From Cellulophaga sp. 20_2_10 (GTDB taxonomy: Bacteria > Bacteroidota > Bacteroidia > Flavobacteriales > Flavobacteriaceae): DNA of 64,000 nucleotides. This document shows, one piece after another, positions 1 through 8,604 of the stretch (position 1 is its first letter; the number at the start of each line of letters is the position of its first letter). A program made the translations under genes and the position numbers. The notes below the pieces were generated by a model. It was not told the origin of the DNA, ran no database searches, and saw only the letters and a program-made list of their open reading frames with translations. The stretch covers positions 1-64,000 of the forward strand of contig NZ_JAMCOJ010000010.1 of assembly GCF_023476645.1 (NCBI RefSeq), read 5' to 3'.

Positions 1-10
1 TATTCACCCT

Positions 11-97
11 ATGCAACAGCACTTTATATATTTTCTTTACAGTAAATTTATTGATAGATTTTATATTGGAGAAACTTCTAACCTTAAAATAAGCTAA
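11..97 (+). pseudogene. GIY-YIG nuclease N-terminal remnant
   Basis: A 28-codon reading frame starts at ATG 11 and stops at TAA 95-97. Its translation contains FIYFLYS, then FYIGET and NLK, which is the spacing of the first two strands of UvrC-like GIY-YIG endonuclease domains (a Y-x-L-Y-S strand, then F-Y-x-G-x-T, then an N-L segment). Whole domains of this class are about 80-100 residues, so the rest is missing; after the stop no continuation is visible in the same frame. The frame is also open upstream to the window edge. It is most simply a decayed fragment, but a sequencing or frame error or a chance match cannot be excluded. Confidence 0.45.
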
Positions 98-150
98 AAA
101 GTACTTTTTACCTTTAAATTAATCACTGCAATACAATATTTTAATCTTTC

Positions 151-184
151 TTGTTTTAAAAGAATTTACAAAAACTTATCTTTA
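151..184 (+). promoter_or_regulatory. Possible promoter of the rhodanese gene
   Basis: TTG at 151-153 and TATCTTTA at 177-184 resemble the Bacteroidota -33 TTG and -7 TAnnTTTG boxes. The last -7 base is A rather than G and the spacer is 23, so the match is imperfect. The expected start of transcription would be about 190, just before the GTG at 203. Confidence 0.3.
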
Positions 185-202
185 CCTAAAACAATAAATC
201 TT

Positions 203-700
203 GTGATTAAAAAACCTACACTTCTTTTTTGCGTATTTCTTTTATTCTCGGTTCAAGGTTTTACGCAGTCATCTATAAAAAAACTATTAATAAAATACAA
301 CACAGAGAGTATACCATACATCTCTATAGATTCTTTATCCACCAAAACAAATATTGTTTTACTAGACACAAGAGAAGAACTAGAATTTAACACAAGCCAT
401 ATAAAAGGAGCTATCTGTGTTGGATACGATTTTTTTAACTTGGAAAAAGTAACTACTAAAATAACAGATAAAAACGCAGAGATAATTGTGTACTGCTCTA
501 TCGGCATACGTTCTGAGGATATTGGAGAAAAACTAAAAGATGCAGGTTACACCAACGTAAAAAACTTATATGGAGGTATTTTTGAATGGAAGAACAAGAA
601 CAACCCCGTTTACACTTTAGACAACACAGAGACAAATAATATACATACACACAGTAAGGGTTGGTCTAAATTAGTGACCAATGCCGTGAAAATTTATTAA
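203..700 (+). CDS. Exported rhodanese-domain protein
   Basis: 165 residues with a GTG start. Residues 1-21 form a signal peptide (hydrophobic core ending near GFTQS). A single rhodanese domain follows: LLDTREELEF near 53-62, then HIKGA, the active-site loop CSIGIRS at 98-104 with candidate catalytic Cys98, and YGGIFEWK at 123-130. Rhodanese domains carry sulfur as a Cys persulfide or bind other thiophilic species; the substrate here is unknown. It is the first complete gene of a run with a TIGR04282 transferase, a purine nucleoside phosphorylase and a TIGR04283 glycosyltransferase. The neighbour begins 7 bases after its stop, so cotranscription is likely. Confidence 0.85.
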   Translation: MIKKPTLLFCVFLLFSVQGFTQSSIKKLLIKYNTESIPYISIDSLSTKTNIVLLDTREELEFNTSHIKGAICVGYDFFNLEKVTTKITDKNAEIIVYCSIGIRSEDIGEKLKDAGYTNVKNLYGGIFEWKNKNNPVYTLDNTETNNIHTHSKGWSKLVTNAVKIY

Positions 701-707
701 TTACATT

Positions 708-1334
708 TTGAAAAATTTAAACAAAAACTTACTGTTAATCTTTACACGAAATCCTGAATTAGGAAAATGTAAAACTCGATTAGCCGCCAAAACGGGTGAC
801 CAAGCTGCTCTAGATATTTACAAATTCTTATTAGCGCATACCGTTTCGGTTACCGAGAATTTAAAGGCAGACAAACAGGTACATTACTCTGTTGCTATTA
901 GAAAAAATGATATTTGGAACACCAACATCTACGATAAAAAATTGCAAGACGGGGACAACCTTGGTATACGTATGCTAAATGCCTTTAATCAAGGTTTTAA
1001 AGATGGATACAAAAATATTATTATTGTTGGTAGTGATATGTTCGATATCACTACAGAAGACTTAAATAACGCATTTGAACAACTAGACCAACACAATTTT
1101 GTTATTGGTCCAGCAACAGATGGTGGATACTATTTATTAGGAATGAAAAAACTTAATTCTGCTATTTTTAAAAATAAAATTTGGGGCACAGACACTGTTC
1201 TACAAGACACTTTAGATAATTTAAAAGACGAAAACATAAAGTTATTAGAAGCTAAAAATGATGTTGATTATTACGAAGACATCAAAGATATTGAAGCTTT
1301 TAAACCTTTTTTAAAACATATAAAAAATGATTAA
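708..1334 (+). CDS. TIGR04282 (DUF2064) family transferase
   Basis: 208 residues with a TTG start 7 bases after the rhodanese stop; no good in-frame ATG lies near. It has the nucleotidyl/glycosyl-transferase-A fold motifs of the DUF2064 family: TRNPELGKCKTRLA at 13-26, a GSDMFDI metal-site segment at 108-114, and GPATDGGYYLLG at 134-145. In NCBI naming, TIGR04282 is an arsenosugar biosynthesis glycosyltransferase, originally named an rSAM/selenodomain-associated transferase. The partner family TIGR04283 is encoded three genes downstream, which supports the assignment. Its last 8 bases overlap the phosphorylase gene, so translation is probably coupled. The substrate is inferred only. Confidence 0.85.
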   Translation: MKNLNKNLLLIFTRNPELGKCKTRLAAKTGDQAALDIYKFLLAHTVSVTENLKADKQVHYSVAIRKNDIWNTNIYDKKLQDGDNLGIRMLNAFNQGFKDGYKNIIIVGSDMFDITTEDLNNAFEQLDQHNFVIGPATDGGYYLLGMKKLNSAIFKNKIWGTDTVLQDTLDNLKDENIKLLEAKNDVDYYEDIKDIEAFKPFLKHIKND

Positions 1335-2142
1335 ACAAGAAATTGAAGACTCTATAGCATACCTAACAAACAAAGGTTTTGATTCTCCTGAAATAGGAAT
1401 TGTTTTAGGCACAGGACTAGGAAGCTTAGCCAATGAAATAGAAAATCCAATTGAGGCTCATTACAACAACATTCCTTTTTTTCCACTAGCAACAGTAGAA
1501 TTCCACACAGGAAAATTAATTTACGGCACACTAGAGGGTAAAAAAGTAGTCGTAATGCAAGGTCGGTTTCATATGTATGAAGGTTATGATTTACTAGACG
1601 TAACATACCCCATACGTGTAATGCATAAACTTGGCATTAAAAAACTTTTTATTTCTAATGCCGCAGGTGCAATTAACCTAGACTTTAAAAAAGGAGATAT
1701 TATGCTACTAGAAGACCATATAAATCTTTTAGGAGGCTCTCCGCTTGCTTTTAAAGGTGTTTCTCAGTTTGGCGAGCGCTTTGTAGATATGGGCGAACCA
1801 TACGATGTAGAAATGCGTAAAACACTACAAGACATTGCTAAAAAAGAAAACATTACTATGCACGCTGGCGTATACGCATCTGTGCTAGGCCCGCAGTTAG
1901 AAACTAAGGCTGAATACAGAATGCTTAAAATTATTGGTGCAGATGCTGTTGGCATGAGTACCGTACCGGAGGTTATAGTTGCCAACCATTTAAAACTACC
2001 TGTTGTTGCCGTATCTGTATTAACAGATGAATGTGACCCTAACAATCTAGAACCTGCTAACATTAAAGAAATTATTAGAATAGCCGGAGAAACAGAGCCA
2101 CAAATGATAAAACTTTTTAGAGGTCTACTTAAAACAATGTAA
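1327..2142 (+). CDS. Purine nucleoside phosphorylase, trimeric type
   Basis: 271 residues, the usual length of family-2 (trimeric) purine nucleoside phosphorylase, which splits inosine or guanosine with phosphate into base and ribose-1-phosphate. Visible motifs are GTGLG at 28-32, QGRFHMYEGY at 78-87 in the phosphate site, NAAGAIN at 111-117, GPQLET at 188-193 and ADAVGMSTVPE at 205-215. The base-contacting loop reads VLTDEC. The gene sits between two transferases of the arsenosugar-type cluster, so it may act on an adenosyl-derived intermediate there rather than only in purine salvage; that role is inferred. The ATG overlaps the preceding gene by 8 bases. Confidence 0.92.
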   Translation: MIKQEIEDSIAYLTNKGFDSPEIGIVLGTGLGSLANEIENPIEAHYNNIPFFPLATVEFHTGKLIYGTLEGKKVVVMQGRFHMYEGYDLLDVTYPIRVMHKLGIKKLFISNAAGAINLDFKKGDIMLLEDHINLLGGSPLAFKGVSQFGERFVDMGEPYDVEMRKTLQDIAKKENITMHAGVYASVLGPQLETKAEYRMLKIIGADAVGMSTVPEVIVANHLKLPVVAVSVLTDECDPNNLEPANIKEIIRIAGETEPQMIKLFRGLLKTM

Positions 2143-2181
2143 GTTTTTTAGATTTTAAAAGACAAACTAAGAAATATACAA

Positions 2182-2934
2182 TTGAAAATGGTTTATAAAA
2201 TATCTGCCCTAGTAATTACCATAGTAACGCTTGGTTATTTTTATTTCAGCTCTTCTAAAACTATAGAAGAGACTTCGTTTAATGAAGTACCTAGTAACGA
2301 AAAATGGAGTGCTTTACTTCAGAAAAACGTAAATGCAAATGGCGATGTAAACTATAAAGCGTTTTTACAAGACAAGGCTGGCTTAGAAGAATACCTTACT
2401 CTTTTACAAAAAAACTCTCCCGCTAAAAATTGGTCAAAAAATCAGAAATTAGCATATTACATCAACCTTTACAATGCTGGTACTGTAAAATTAATAGTAG
2501 ATAATTATCCAACAAAAAGTATAAAAGACATAAAATCTCCTTGGGACAAAGATGTTGTTGCCATTGGAGATAAAATGTTTTCTTTAGGGTATATAGAACA
2601 CAAGGTTTTGCGTAAAATGAATGAACCACGTATACATTTTGCAATAAATTGCGCGTCTTACTCTTGTCCTAAATTAGTTAACAACGCTTTTTTAGCGAGC
2701 ACTATGGATGCACAACTAGAAACTGCTGCCAAAGATTTTATAGCTGATAAAAAAAGAAATAAAATAAGCACTAATGATGTTCAGTTATCTGAAATATTTA
2801 AGTGGTTTAAAAGTGACTTTACAGAGAACACATCTTTAATAGGTTTTATAAACAAATACGCCACAGTAAAAATAGTAGAAGATGCTAAGGTAAAATACAT
2901 AGACTATAACTGGAGCCTTAATGAAGCAAAATAA
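2182..2934 (+). CDS. DUF547 protein, membrane-anchored
   Basis: 250 residues from a TTG start; an in-frame ATG two codons later (2188) is equally plausible. Residues about 5-23 form a membrane anchor or uncleaved signal. The rest is a DUF547 domain: YYINLYNAGTVKLI near 92-105, and FAINCASYSCPKL at 153-165 with the conserved Cys157 and Cys162. DUF547 has no agreed biochemical role. The 3' end overlaps the next glycosyltransferase by 14 bases, which ties it to this cluster. A second DUF547 gene lies at 8613-9332. Confidence 0.85.
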   Translation: MKMVYKISALVITIVTLGYFYFSSSKTIEETSFNEVPSNEKWSALLQKNVNANGDVNYKAFLQDKAGLEEYLTLLQKNSPAKNWSKNQKLAYYINLYNAGTVKLIVDNYPTKSIKDIKSPWDKDVVAIGDKMFSLGYIEHKVLRKMNEPRIHFAINCASYSCPKLVNNAFLASTMDAQLETAAKDFIADKKRNKISTNDVQLSEIFKWFKSDFTENTSLIGFINKYATVKIVEDAKVKYIDYNWSLNEAK

Positions 2935-3619
2935 GCTAAGTATTATAATTCCTGTTTACAACGAAGAAGCTACTATTGCAAAGCTTATTACCGCAATAAA
3001 ACAACGTAGTACTTTTAAACAAATAGCAGAAATAATTGTAGTCGATGGTGGCAGTATAGATAATACTATCGTTATTGCATCTACTCTTAATGTTACTGTA
3101 ATTTCTTCAGGCAAAGGACGCGCTAAGCAAATGAATGCTGGCGCAAAAGCTGCCAAAGGAGATATTCTCTATTTTCTACACGCAGACACTATTCCTCCAT
3201 ATCAATTTGATTGTAAAATATTAAAAACCACAACTAAAGACAGAGCTGCTGGCAGTTTTAGAATGCAGTTTGATAGCAAAAGTTTCTTCTTAAAATTCTT
3301 TGCTTGGTTTACTCGTATAAATCATAAAGTATGTAGAGGCGGTGACCAATCGCTTTTTATTTCTAAAGATTTATTCTTTAAGCTGAATGGCTTTAACGAA
3401 AAGTACATAATCTATGAAGACGGAGAACTTATAGAACGCCTATATAAATCTACCAAATTTGCCATTATTAAAGATAAAGTAACTACCTCTGCTAGAAAAT
3501 ATCAGCAAAAAGGAATGATAACTTTACAGTATCATTTTGGTATTATCCACCTAAAAAAAACGCTAGGCAAAAGCCCAGAAGAACTTCACAAGTACTACAA
3601 AAAAAATATTGCGAGTTAG
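2921..3619 (+). CDS. TIGR04283 family GT2 glycosyltransferase
   Basis: 232-residue family-2 glycosyltransferase with no membrane segments. Motifs: SIIIPVYNEEATI near 7-19, VDGGSIDNT at 41-49, the GRAKQMNAGA stretch at 66-75 typical of TIGR04283, HADT at 87-90 as the metal-binding acidic site, and RGGDQSLF before the acceptor region. TIGR04283 enzymes are named for arsenosugar biosynthesis and usually travel with TIGR04282 proteins, as here. The radical SAM and methyltransferase genes expected of a full pathway are not inside the window. The gene converges on the amidase gene; the two ends overlap by 4 bases (3616-3619). Confidence 0.88.
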   Translation: MKQNKLSIIIPVYNEEATIAKLITAIKQRSTFKQIAEIIVVDGGSIDNTIVIASTLNVTVISSGKGRAKQMNAGAKAAKGDILYFLHADTIPPYQFDCKILKTTTKDRAAGSFRMQFDSKSFFLKFFAWFTRINHKVCRGGDQSLFISKDLFFKLNGFNEKYIIYEDGELIERLYKSTKFAIIKDKVTTSARKYQQKGMITLQYHFGIIHLKKTLGKSPEELHKYYKKNIAS

Positions 3620-4632
3620 TTGTTCTTTTTATGATCTAGCAAAACACCCTCACTAATCCACTTTGCCAGTGCTTGTCTATTTTCCGGAACCAATATACGT
3701 TTCTGATCCTTTTTATTTTGAATATTTCCTATTTCTATATACGCCATAGCTGGCATTGTATTTTTAACCAAGTATAAGCCACTCCTATCTAAAAAAGTAC
3801 CTGTATAATCTCTGTTCGGCTGGTATTCTTTATACTTATCATCAAACGTTTTGTGTATACTTTCTGCCAAACGCTTACCATTACTACTTTTTTCATGATG
3901 GTAAAAGAAAACATCTATATTTTGACCCACACTCCTGCTATCTATATGCGTAACTATTAACCGTTGATACTTTCCCTTGTTTTTTATATACAAGTCGTTT
4001 ACGGCGTCTACCCTTTGCTTTAAACGCTCTACTTGATTTAATGGTATTACTTTATTTGGGTAACAAACCTCATCATAATCTACCATTAGTAATTTCTCAT
4101 CTCGTATGCCATCATTTTCATCTCTAATAATAATGTAAACCAAAGCTCCGTGAGCTATTAACTCCCTTCCTAAACGCAAGGTAATGTCATATGCATATTC
4201 GTCTTCAGAAATTAACTTTTTACCATATTTTGTAACAGCTCCAGGATCTGGGCCACCGTGACCAGAAATCAAATAATAAACAGCTCCTTTAAGTTTTGTG
4301 CTTTTTTGTTCTACTGTTGCATATTTTTTACCAAAAATAGGATAGCCGTTAACTATTGCAGGTAACGCTTCTTTTCCATCAACCTTAATAAGTCTATCTG
4401 GAATTATATATGTTCTACCCTCGTATAAATGTTTTCCATTTCTAAGGTTATCTTTATTTATAGCAATAAAATCTGAGTAATATTTAGACGGACTCATATC
4501 AAACTTACGAAGCAGCGTATAAATACCTTCGCCTTTTTGAGCTACAACCGTTTTTTCTTTATCTTGAGAATAGAGTTGAGTGCAGGCTAAAAACAACGCC
4601 ACACTAACTATTACAAACTTCTTAATTATCAT
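3616..4632 (-). CDS. N-acetylmuramoyl-L-alanine amidase with LysM-like region
   Basis: 338 residues. A signal peptide occupies about 1-22. A LysM-like segment follows at roughly 30-80 (GEGIYTLLRKF, then IPDRL). The rest is an Amidase_3 zinc hydrolase: SGHGG with His125, DEY with Glu145, VTHIDSR with His229, and IEIGN with Glu300 as candidate catalytic Glu. These enzymes cut the bond between MurNAc and L-alanine in peptidoglycan during daughter-cell separation or remodelling, in the periplasm. The neighbour upstream (BamA/TamA-like) starts 25 bases away and may be cotranscribed. Confidence 0.9.
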   Translation of the reverse strand: MIIKKFVIVSVALFLACTQLYSQDKEKTVVAQKGEGIYTLLRKFDMSPSKYYSDFIAINKDNLRNGKHLYEGRTYIIPDRLIKVDGKEALPAIVNGYPIFGKKYATVEQKSTKLKGAVYYLISGHGGPDPGAVTKYGKKLISEDEYAYDITLRLGRELIAHGALVYIIIRDENDGIRDEKLLMVDYDEVCYPNKVIPLNQVERLKQRVDAVNDLYIKNKGKYQRLIVTHIDSRSVGQNIDVFFYHHEKSSNGKRLAESIHKTFDDKYKEYQPNRDYTGTFLDRSGLYLVKNTMPAMAYIEIGNIQNKKDQKRILVPENRQALAKWISEGVLLDHKKNN

Positions 4633-4657
4633 TTATAGGACTTTTACGCAAATATTA

Positions 4658-5920
4658 TCAAAAATACTGCCCAATTCCAAAAACTAAGCCTTTTGATGCA
4701 TTTTTTGTTACTCCATAGCCGTAATCTATTCTAAAAATGGCATTAAAAATCTTCTTATGCATAAATCGAAGTCCAACTCCAGGATAAACCCTAATATTCT
4801 CCGGTTCTAAAAAATCTTGAAACTCTCCTCCTGGATTACGCCACGTACCGGCATCTACAAATGTATTTCCCTGTAATACAAACCAACTTTTATCTACCAA
4901 GGTATATCTATACTCTGTATTTAAAACCAAAGCGCCAGTACCTCTATCTATTATATTACCAACACCTCTTATATTTATATTGTTATCCACAGAAAAAGGA
5001 GCAAAAGGTGTTTCATCATTAGTAGCTAAACCAACTCGCAATCTATTAGCCCAGTTGCCACGCTCACCTACTCTTTTGTAGTAAACAAAGTCGTTAAAGG
5101 CTACTACAAAATTATCTAGTTCTTTTGTAGAACTATGCACGTACTGAAAATTTAAAGAACTTTTGAATCCGTCTAAATATTGGTAATGGTATTGTATGTT
5201 GCTGTATTTATAAATGGCTTTATAAGAAAACTTATTTACATCCAATGCTTGCGGCACTGTTTCGTTAGTAGCCCCACGTATGTAATTGTATTTTTCAGTA
5301 AAAAAATTAAGCCCTAAATCTATGCTGTGGTTTTGGTTAAATTGATACAAACCAAGAACCTCTATAGAAGAGTTGTGATATTTATAATCTGCCGAAGATC
5401 CATCAAAAAAAATAGGCTCTTGTGTTTTTAAATTGTTATAGCTAACAGCTAAACCTGCTTTTGCACTAAATAGATACGGAGCTCTAAGCAAAACGCCATA
5501 AGAGTTAAATATGTCTTTCTGATAAAAACCACCTACTGTAATATTTCGACCTGTAAAATTAAACTCCTGCAAACCAACCCTAAAAGCAAAATCATCATTA
5601 GAAGAGGTATACAAATTTGCAAACGGTATAATAGTAAAATTCTCTTCTACAGTAAAAACTAAGTTATAACTAGTATCTACCGTGTTTTGCACCAATTGAA
5701 AAGTAGCATTTGCGATAGACGGTAATTTCTTAAGTTGGTTTACAGCAATACGTATAGTGCTAGAATCTGTAAGGATACCTTTTTCTATGGCTACAATACT
5801 TTTTAAGAAAGATACTTTGGTTTTTTTAGCTCCAACAAAACTAACGTCTGCTATTTTTAGTTCTTGTGAAAAACCAGTTACACAAAAAAGAATTAGAAAT
5901 AAGAATAGTAATTTTTTCAT
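4658..5920 (-). CDS. BamA/TamA-like outer-membrane beta-barrel protein
   Basis: 420 residues with a signal peptide 1-19 ending FSQ. Residues about 20-90 look like one POTRA domain (VSFVGAKKTKVSFLKSIV), followed by alternating beta strands and a C-terminal surface-antigen barrel: DNNINIRGVGN, LNTEYRY, VGLRFMHKKIFNAIFRIDYGYG, ending GIGQYF with the terminal aromatic typical of outer-membrane barrels. It is much shorter than BamA, with a single POTRA, so it is more likely a small Omp85-superfamily member than the essential assembly factor. Only two bases separate it from the upstream lipoprotein gene. Confidence 0.8.
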   Translation of the reverse strand: MKKLLFLFLILFCVTGFSQELKIADVSFVGAKKTKVSFLKSIVAIEKGILTDSSTIRIAVNQLKKLPSIANATFQLVQNTVDTSYNLVFTVEENFTIIPFANLYTSSNDDFAFRVGLQEFNFTGRNITVGGFYQKDIFNSYGVLLRAPYLFSAKAGLAVSYNNLKTQEPIFFDGSSADYKYHNSSIEVLGLYQFNQNHSIDLGLNFFTEKYNYIRGATNETVPQALDVNKFSYKAIYKYSNIQYHYQYLDGFKSSLNFQYVHSSTKELDNFVVAFNDFVYYKRVGERGNWANRLRVGLATNDETPFAPFSVDNNINIRGVGNIIDRGTGALVLNTEYRYTLVDKSWFVLQGNTFVDAGTWRNPGGEFQDFLEPENIRVYPGVGLRFMHKKIFNAIFRIDYGYGVTKNASKGLVFGIGQYF

Positions 5921-5922
5921 AA

Positions 5923-6657
5923 TTATGGAGAAAAGTTGGTTTCTACAAGCAAGTTAACCCAATTGTCTTGGCTAACTGCCATTAATGTAAAACCATAGTT
6001 TTTGGTTCGAATTAAGTTTGGTGGTGATTTTTTTGTAATATTTAAAACAACATTATCTAAATTATAATACTGAAACATTTTGTCGAAAGTGTACGTTCCT
6101 GATAAAAAATTAGAATCAGCATCTGTTAGCACCTGAAAATAGATAGCAGAATCCGTATACAAACCATCTTCCCAAGAAAAAACAGGCATTATTGGGTTAT
6201 CAGAATTTATACTAACTGTGCTTTGCTTTTCTGTAGGCTTTGTAATGTGTTTTAGATGTATTGGATTGCATATATGAACCTTACCTTCTTCAATAAAAGA
6301 AACAACAACCCATTTTTCTTTAGATGACTCAACAGAAAAACGCTTTAGCTCGCCATTAAAAACATCAAAGATAACAGGAGCTTTTTCTGTGTATGTATCA
6401 AAATTATTTTTATCAACCTCTAAATTTTCAGTTTCAAAATATCTAAAATTAGTAGCTCCTTCTCTAGGATAAAAAAATACATTTACTCCCCCTTTGTTGT
6501 CTGCACTAGCTGCACAAGCAATAACATTATCTTTAACTACGGTTTCGCCATCCAGTGCAACTTTTAAAGAAGATACGTTTGCTAATCCATCTTCTGAACA
6601 ACCATAGGTTATCAAAATTAAAAAAAGAAAAAAATATTTTAATTTACTTAAAGCCAT
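5923..6657 (-). CDS. Lipoprotein of unknown function
   Basis: 244 residues. A hydrophobic signal is followed by a lipobox LITYGC with lipidated Cys20. I recognise no domain in the rest. It is beta-rich, with a repeated-strand look. The start codon lies inside the end of the GH113-like gene (14-base overlap), and the BamA/TamA-like gene follows after 2 bases, so the three are likely one transcript. A role at the inner leaflet of the outer membrane or the cell surface is inferred only from the lipobox. Confidence 0.75.
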   Translation of the reverse strand: MALSKLKYFFLFLILITYGCSEDGLANVSSLKVALDGETVVKDNVIACAASADNKGGVNVFFYPREGATNFRYFETENLEVDKNNFDTYTEKAPVIFDVFNGELKRFSVESSKEKWVVVSFIEEGKVHICNPIHLKHITKPTEKQSTVSINSDNPIMPVFSWEDGLYTDSAIYFQVLTDADSNFLSGTYTFDKMFQYYNLDNVVLNITKKSPPNLIRTKNYGFTLMAVSQDNWVNLLVETNFSP

Positions 6658-7645
6658 AATATTCTTTTAAAACCAATTCCGCTGGTTTATTTTGCGGTGT
6701 AAACCTGTTGTTTTCTGATCCTCCAACATTGTCATGATCTATAAACCATTTCCAAACATAACCACCAGCAAACCAATCCTCTGTCCAAAACATTTCTAAA
6801 ATAGCTTTAGTTGCATTAGATTGCGCTTCTAAATTTACATTAGTTTGGTTACGATCTACCAGCCACGGTCTTTCTCCTGTAAAATCCATACTTCTGTACC
6901 CATATTCCGTAAACAAGATTGGCTTACTAATAGAGTCAGACATTTGTTTTAATGCTTTTTTATGTGGCTGCCAACCTGCTTTTAACTGCGCTATAGTTGG
7001 GTGTTGCTCTTTGGACAATGGAAAATAAGCATCTACACCTACATAATCTATTTTATCCCAAAAAGGCACCTTAGGGTACTCATCCCAATTTGCAGCATAC
7101 GTTAATTTACCTTTGTATACTTTTTTAACTTCTACTATTAAATTGCTCCAGAAATCTGGTCTTTGCAGTACAAATTTTTTCAACTCTGTACCAATACAAA
7201 AAACATCTACTTTTACTTCTTGCGCTAGAGTCGCATAACTCAAAATAAAATCTGAATACGATTTTTCAAGCGTTTGCCAGTGTTCCTCAGAATTCATTTC
7301 TAGAGTGCCCGTAAACTTACCGTCTCTAATCCATATCTGGGGTTTTAGCATCACACTTATGTTATTCTTATGTAGTATTTCTACATAGTGTTTAATACCA
7401 TCACTTCTTTCCCCAAACCATTGCCTATCCGAGTTAAAAATTAGCTCTGGCTCATTCACATCTCTTATAAAACCAAATGGCATAACGGAGGCTGCGTTTG
7501 CATTTATAGCCAAAATTGGAGCTATATTTTTCTGAGTAACCTTCTCTCTAGAAGAAACAAAACTTACGCCATTTATTTTTTTTTCAACTTGACTATTACA
7601 AGAGAATTGTAAGCAACATACTATAAGGAGACCTAACTTTTTCAC
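6644..7645 (-). CDS. GH113-like glycoside hydrolase lipoprotein
   Basis: 333 residues. The lipobox QFSC places the lipidated Cys at 16. The body is a TIM-barrel hydrolase resembling GH113 and other clan GH-A enzymes: CIGTEL offers Glu154 as acid/base and LFTEYGYRS offers Glu247 as nucleophile, with GVDAYFP near 203-209 and YVWKWF near the end. GH113 enzymes act on beta-mannan; the actual substrate here is not shown. The lipidated form suggests surface or periplasmic anchoring. It leads a three-gene set with an unknown lipoprotein and an outer-membrane barrel. Confidence 0.8.
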   Translation of the reverse strand: MKKLGLLIVCCLQFSCNSQVEKKINGVSFVSSREKVTQKNIAPILAINANAASVMPFGFIRDVNEPELIFNSDRQWFGERSDGIKHYVEILHKNNISVMLKPQIWIRDGKFTGTLEMNSEEHWQTLEKSYSDFILSYATLAQEVKVDVFCIGTELKKFVLQRPDFWSNLIVEVKKVYKGKLTYAANWDEYPKVPFWDKIDYVGVDAYFPLSKEQHPTIAQLKAGWQPHKKALKQMSDSISKPILFTEYGYRSMDFTGERPWLVDRNQTNVNLEAQSNATKAILEMFWTEDWFAGGYVWKWFIDHDNVGGSENNRFTPQNKPAELVLKEYYGFK

Positions 7646-7692
7646 AAACTATAATTTTAAGCCTCCTAAAATACGTTATTTAATAATAGCTC

Positions 7693-8571
7693 CTAGAAAA
7701 TTGCTCTAAGTCCTAAGTTAAATGTTTCTCCTAGTCCTGTATTATCACCTCCAACAAAGTTAGTATACAACAACTCTAAGTTAAGTGCATTTGTAAGCTG
7801 GTATTTTGCACCACCACCTAAGGCTGTGTAATTCTGACTAAAATCGTTACCTAAATCTATACGTTGCGAGTGTTGTGCTAAAGCTAAAACTGTAAACTTA
7901 TTTGCTGGAAAATAACTTAGAAAAATACCTGGCGTTAACCCTAAACTGTTATTTGCAAAGCTCTTATCTTTATCTCCAAAATTAAGTTCTGTATTTAACT
8001 CTGTGAATAGCTGCCACTTGTCTCCTGGAAATGTATAATCATAGAAAAATCTGTTTTGCCAAATAAATCCGTTTTGATCTAAAAAAACACCATTCTCAGT
8101 TTCATTATCTACCAAAGGAATATATAAAGAACTCTGAATAGAAAAATTACCAACAGACTCAAAAGGCACAAACTTTACAGATGGCGCAAAAGATGTTAAG
8201 CCTGCTCTAGAAATACCATCTTCGCTCTTAAATTTTAATGCATCTAAAGTTTCAGTACCATTTATGGTATTAGAACGTATTTTAAGTATTACACCAACAT
8301 TCCATCTATTATTTTCTCCAACACCGGTATATCCTTCTAAAGTAGATGTAAAAAATGTTTGTCTTGGCTGCCTGCCATCTGTAAATGTACTTCTTGTTTC
8401 TGTGTAAATATTATTAAACCATTTAATATCAAACTGTCCCTTTCCTATTAATTTAGATGGTGTGTATTGTTGTATGTTGCTCTTTTGTGCATCATCTTCA
8501 TCTTCTTGGGAGTATCCTAAAAATGCAGTTAGTAAACCTAATACTAAGGCAATTGTTTTTATTTGTTTCAT
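7693..8571 (-). CDS. Putative outer-membrane beta-barrel protein
   Basis: 292 residues. A signal peptide at 1-21 is followed by an acidic stretch EDEDD and then strands with alternating hydrophobic residues, ending LRAIF. Glycine-rich turns (NRWNVGVILKIRS, NLGLRAIF) suit a porin-like or meta-pathway-type barrel, but I cannot name the family. It lies 47 bases from the GH113-like gene and 41 from the DUF547 gene. The mRNA leader carries an AAC microsatellite just before the start codon. Confidence 0.65.
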   Translation of the reverse strand: MKQIKTIALVLGLLTAFLGYSQEDEDDAQKSNIQQYTPSKLIGKGQFDIKWFNNIYTETRSTFTDGRQPRQTFFTSTLEGYTGVGENNRWNVGVILKIRSNTINGTETLDALKFKSEDGISRAGLTSFAPSVKFVPFESVGNFSIQSSLYIPLVDNETENGVFLDQNGFIWQNRFFYDYTFPGDKWQLFTELNTELNFGDKDKSFANNSLGLTPGIFLSYFPANKFTVLALAQHSQRIDLGNDFSQNYTALGGGAKYQLTNALNLELLYTNFVGGDNTGLGETFNLGLRAIF

Positions 8572-8580
8572 AATTGTTTT

Positions 8581-8604
8581 GTTGTTGTTGTTGTTGTTGT
8601 TGTT
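8581..8604 (-). repeat. (AAC)8 microsatellite in a 5' leader
   Basis: Eight perfect GTT units on the + strand read as (AAC)8 in the transcript of the 292-residue outer-membrane protein. The last unit ends 9 bases before the ATG. A change in unit number would move the start codon relative to upstream signals by multiples of three, without shifting a reading frame. Confidence 0.9.

Noticed and set aside
1764-2063. Long open frames opposite real genes (this one is antisense to the phosphorylase; similar ones lie opposite argF', hutU and the BaiN-type gene)
   Set aside because: They have no domain, start signal or spacing of real genes and are explained by the codon pattern of the opposite strand.
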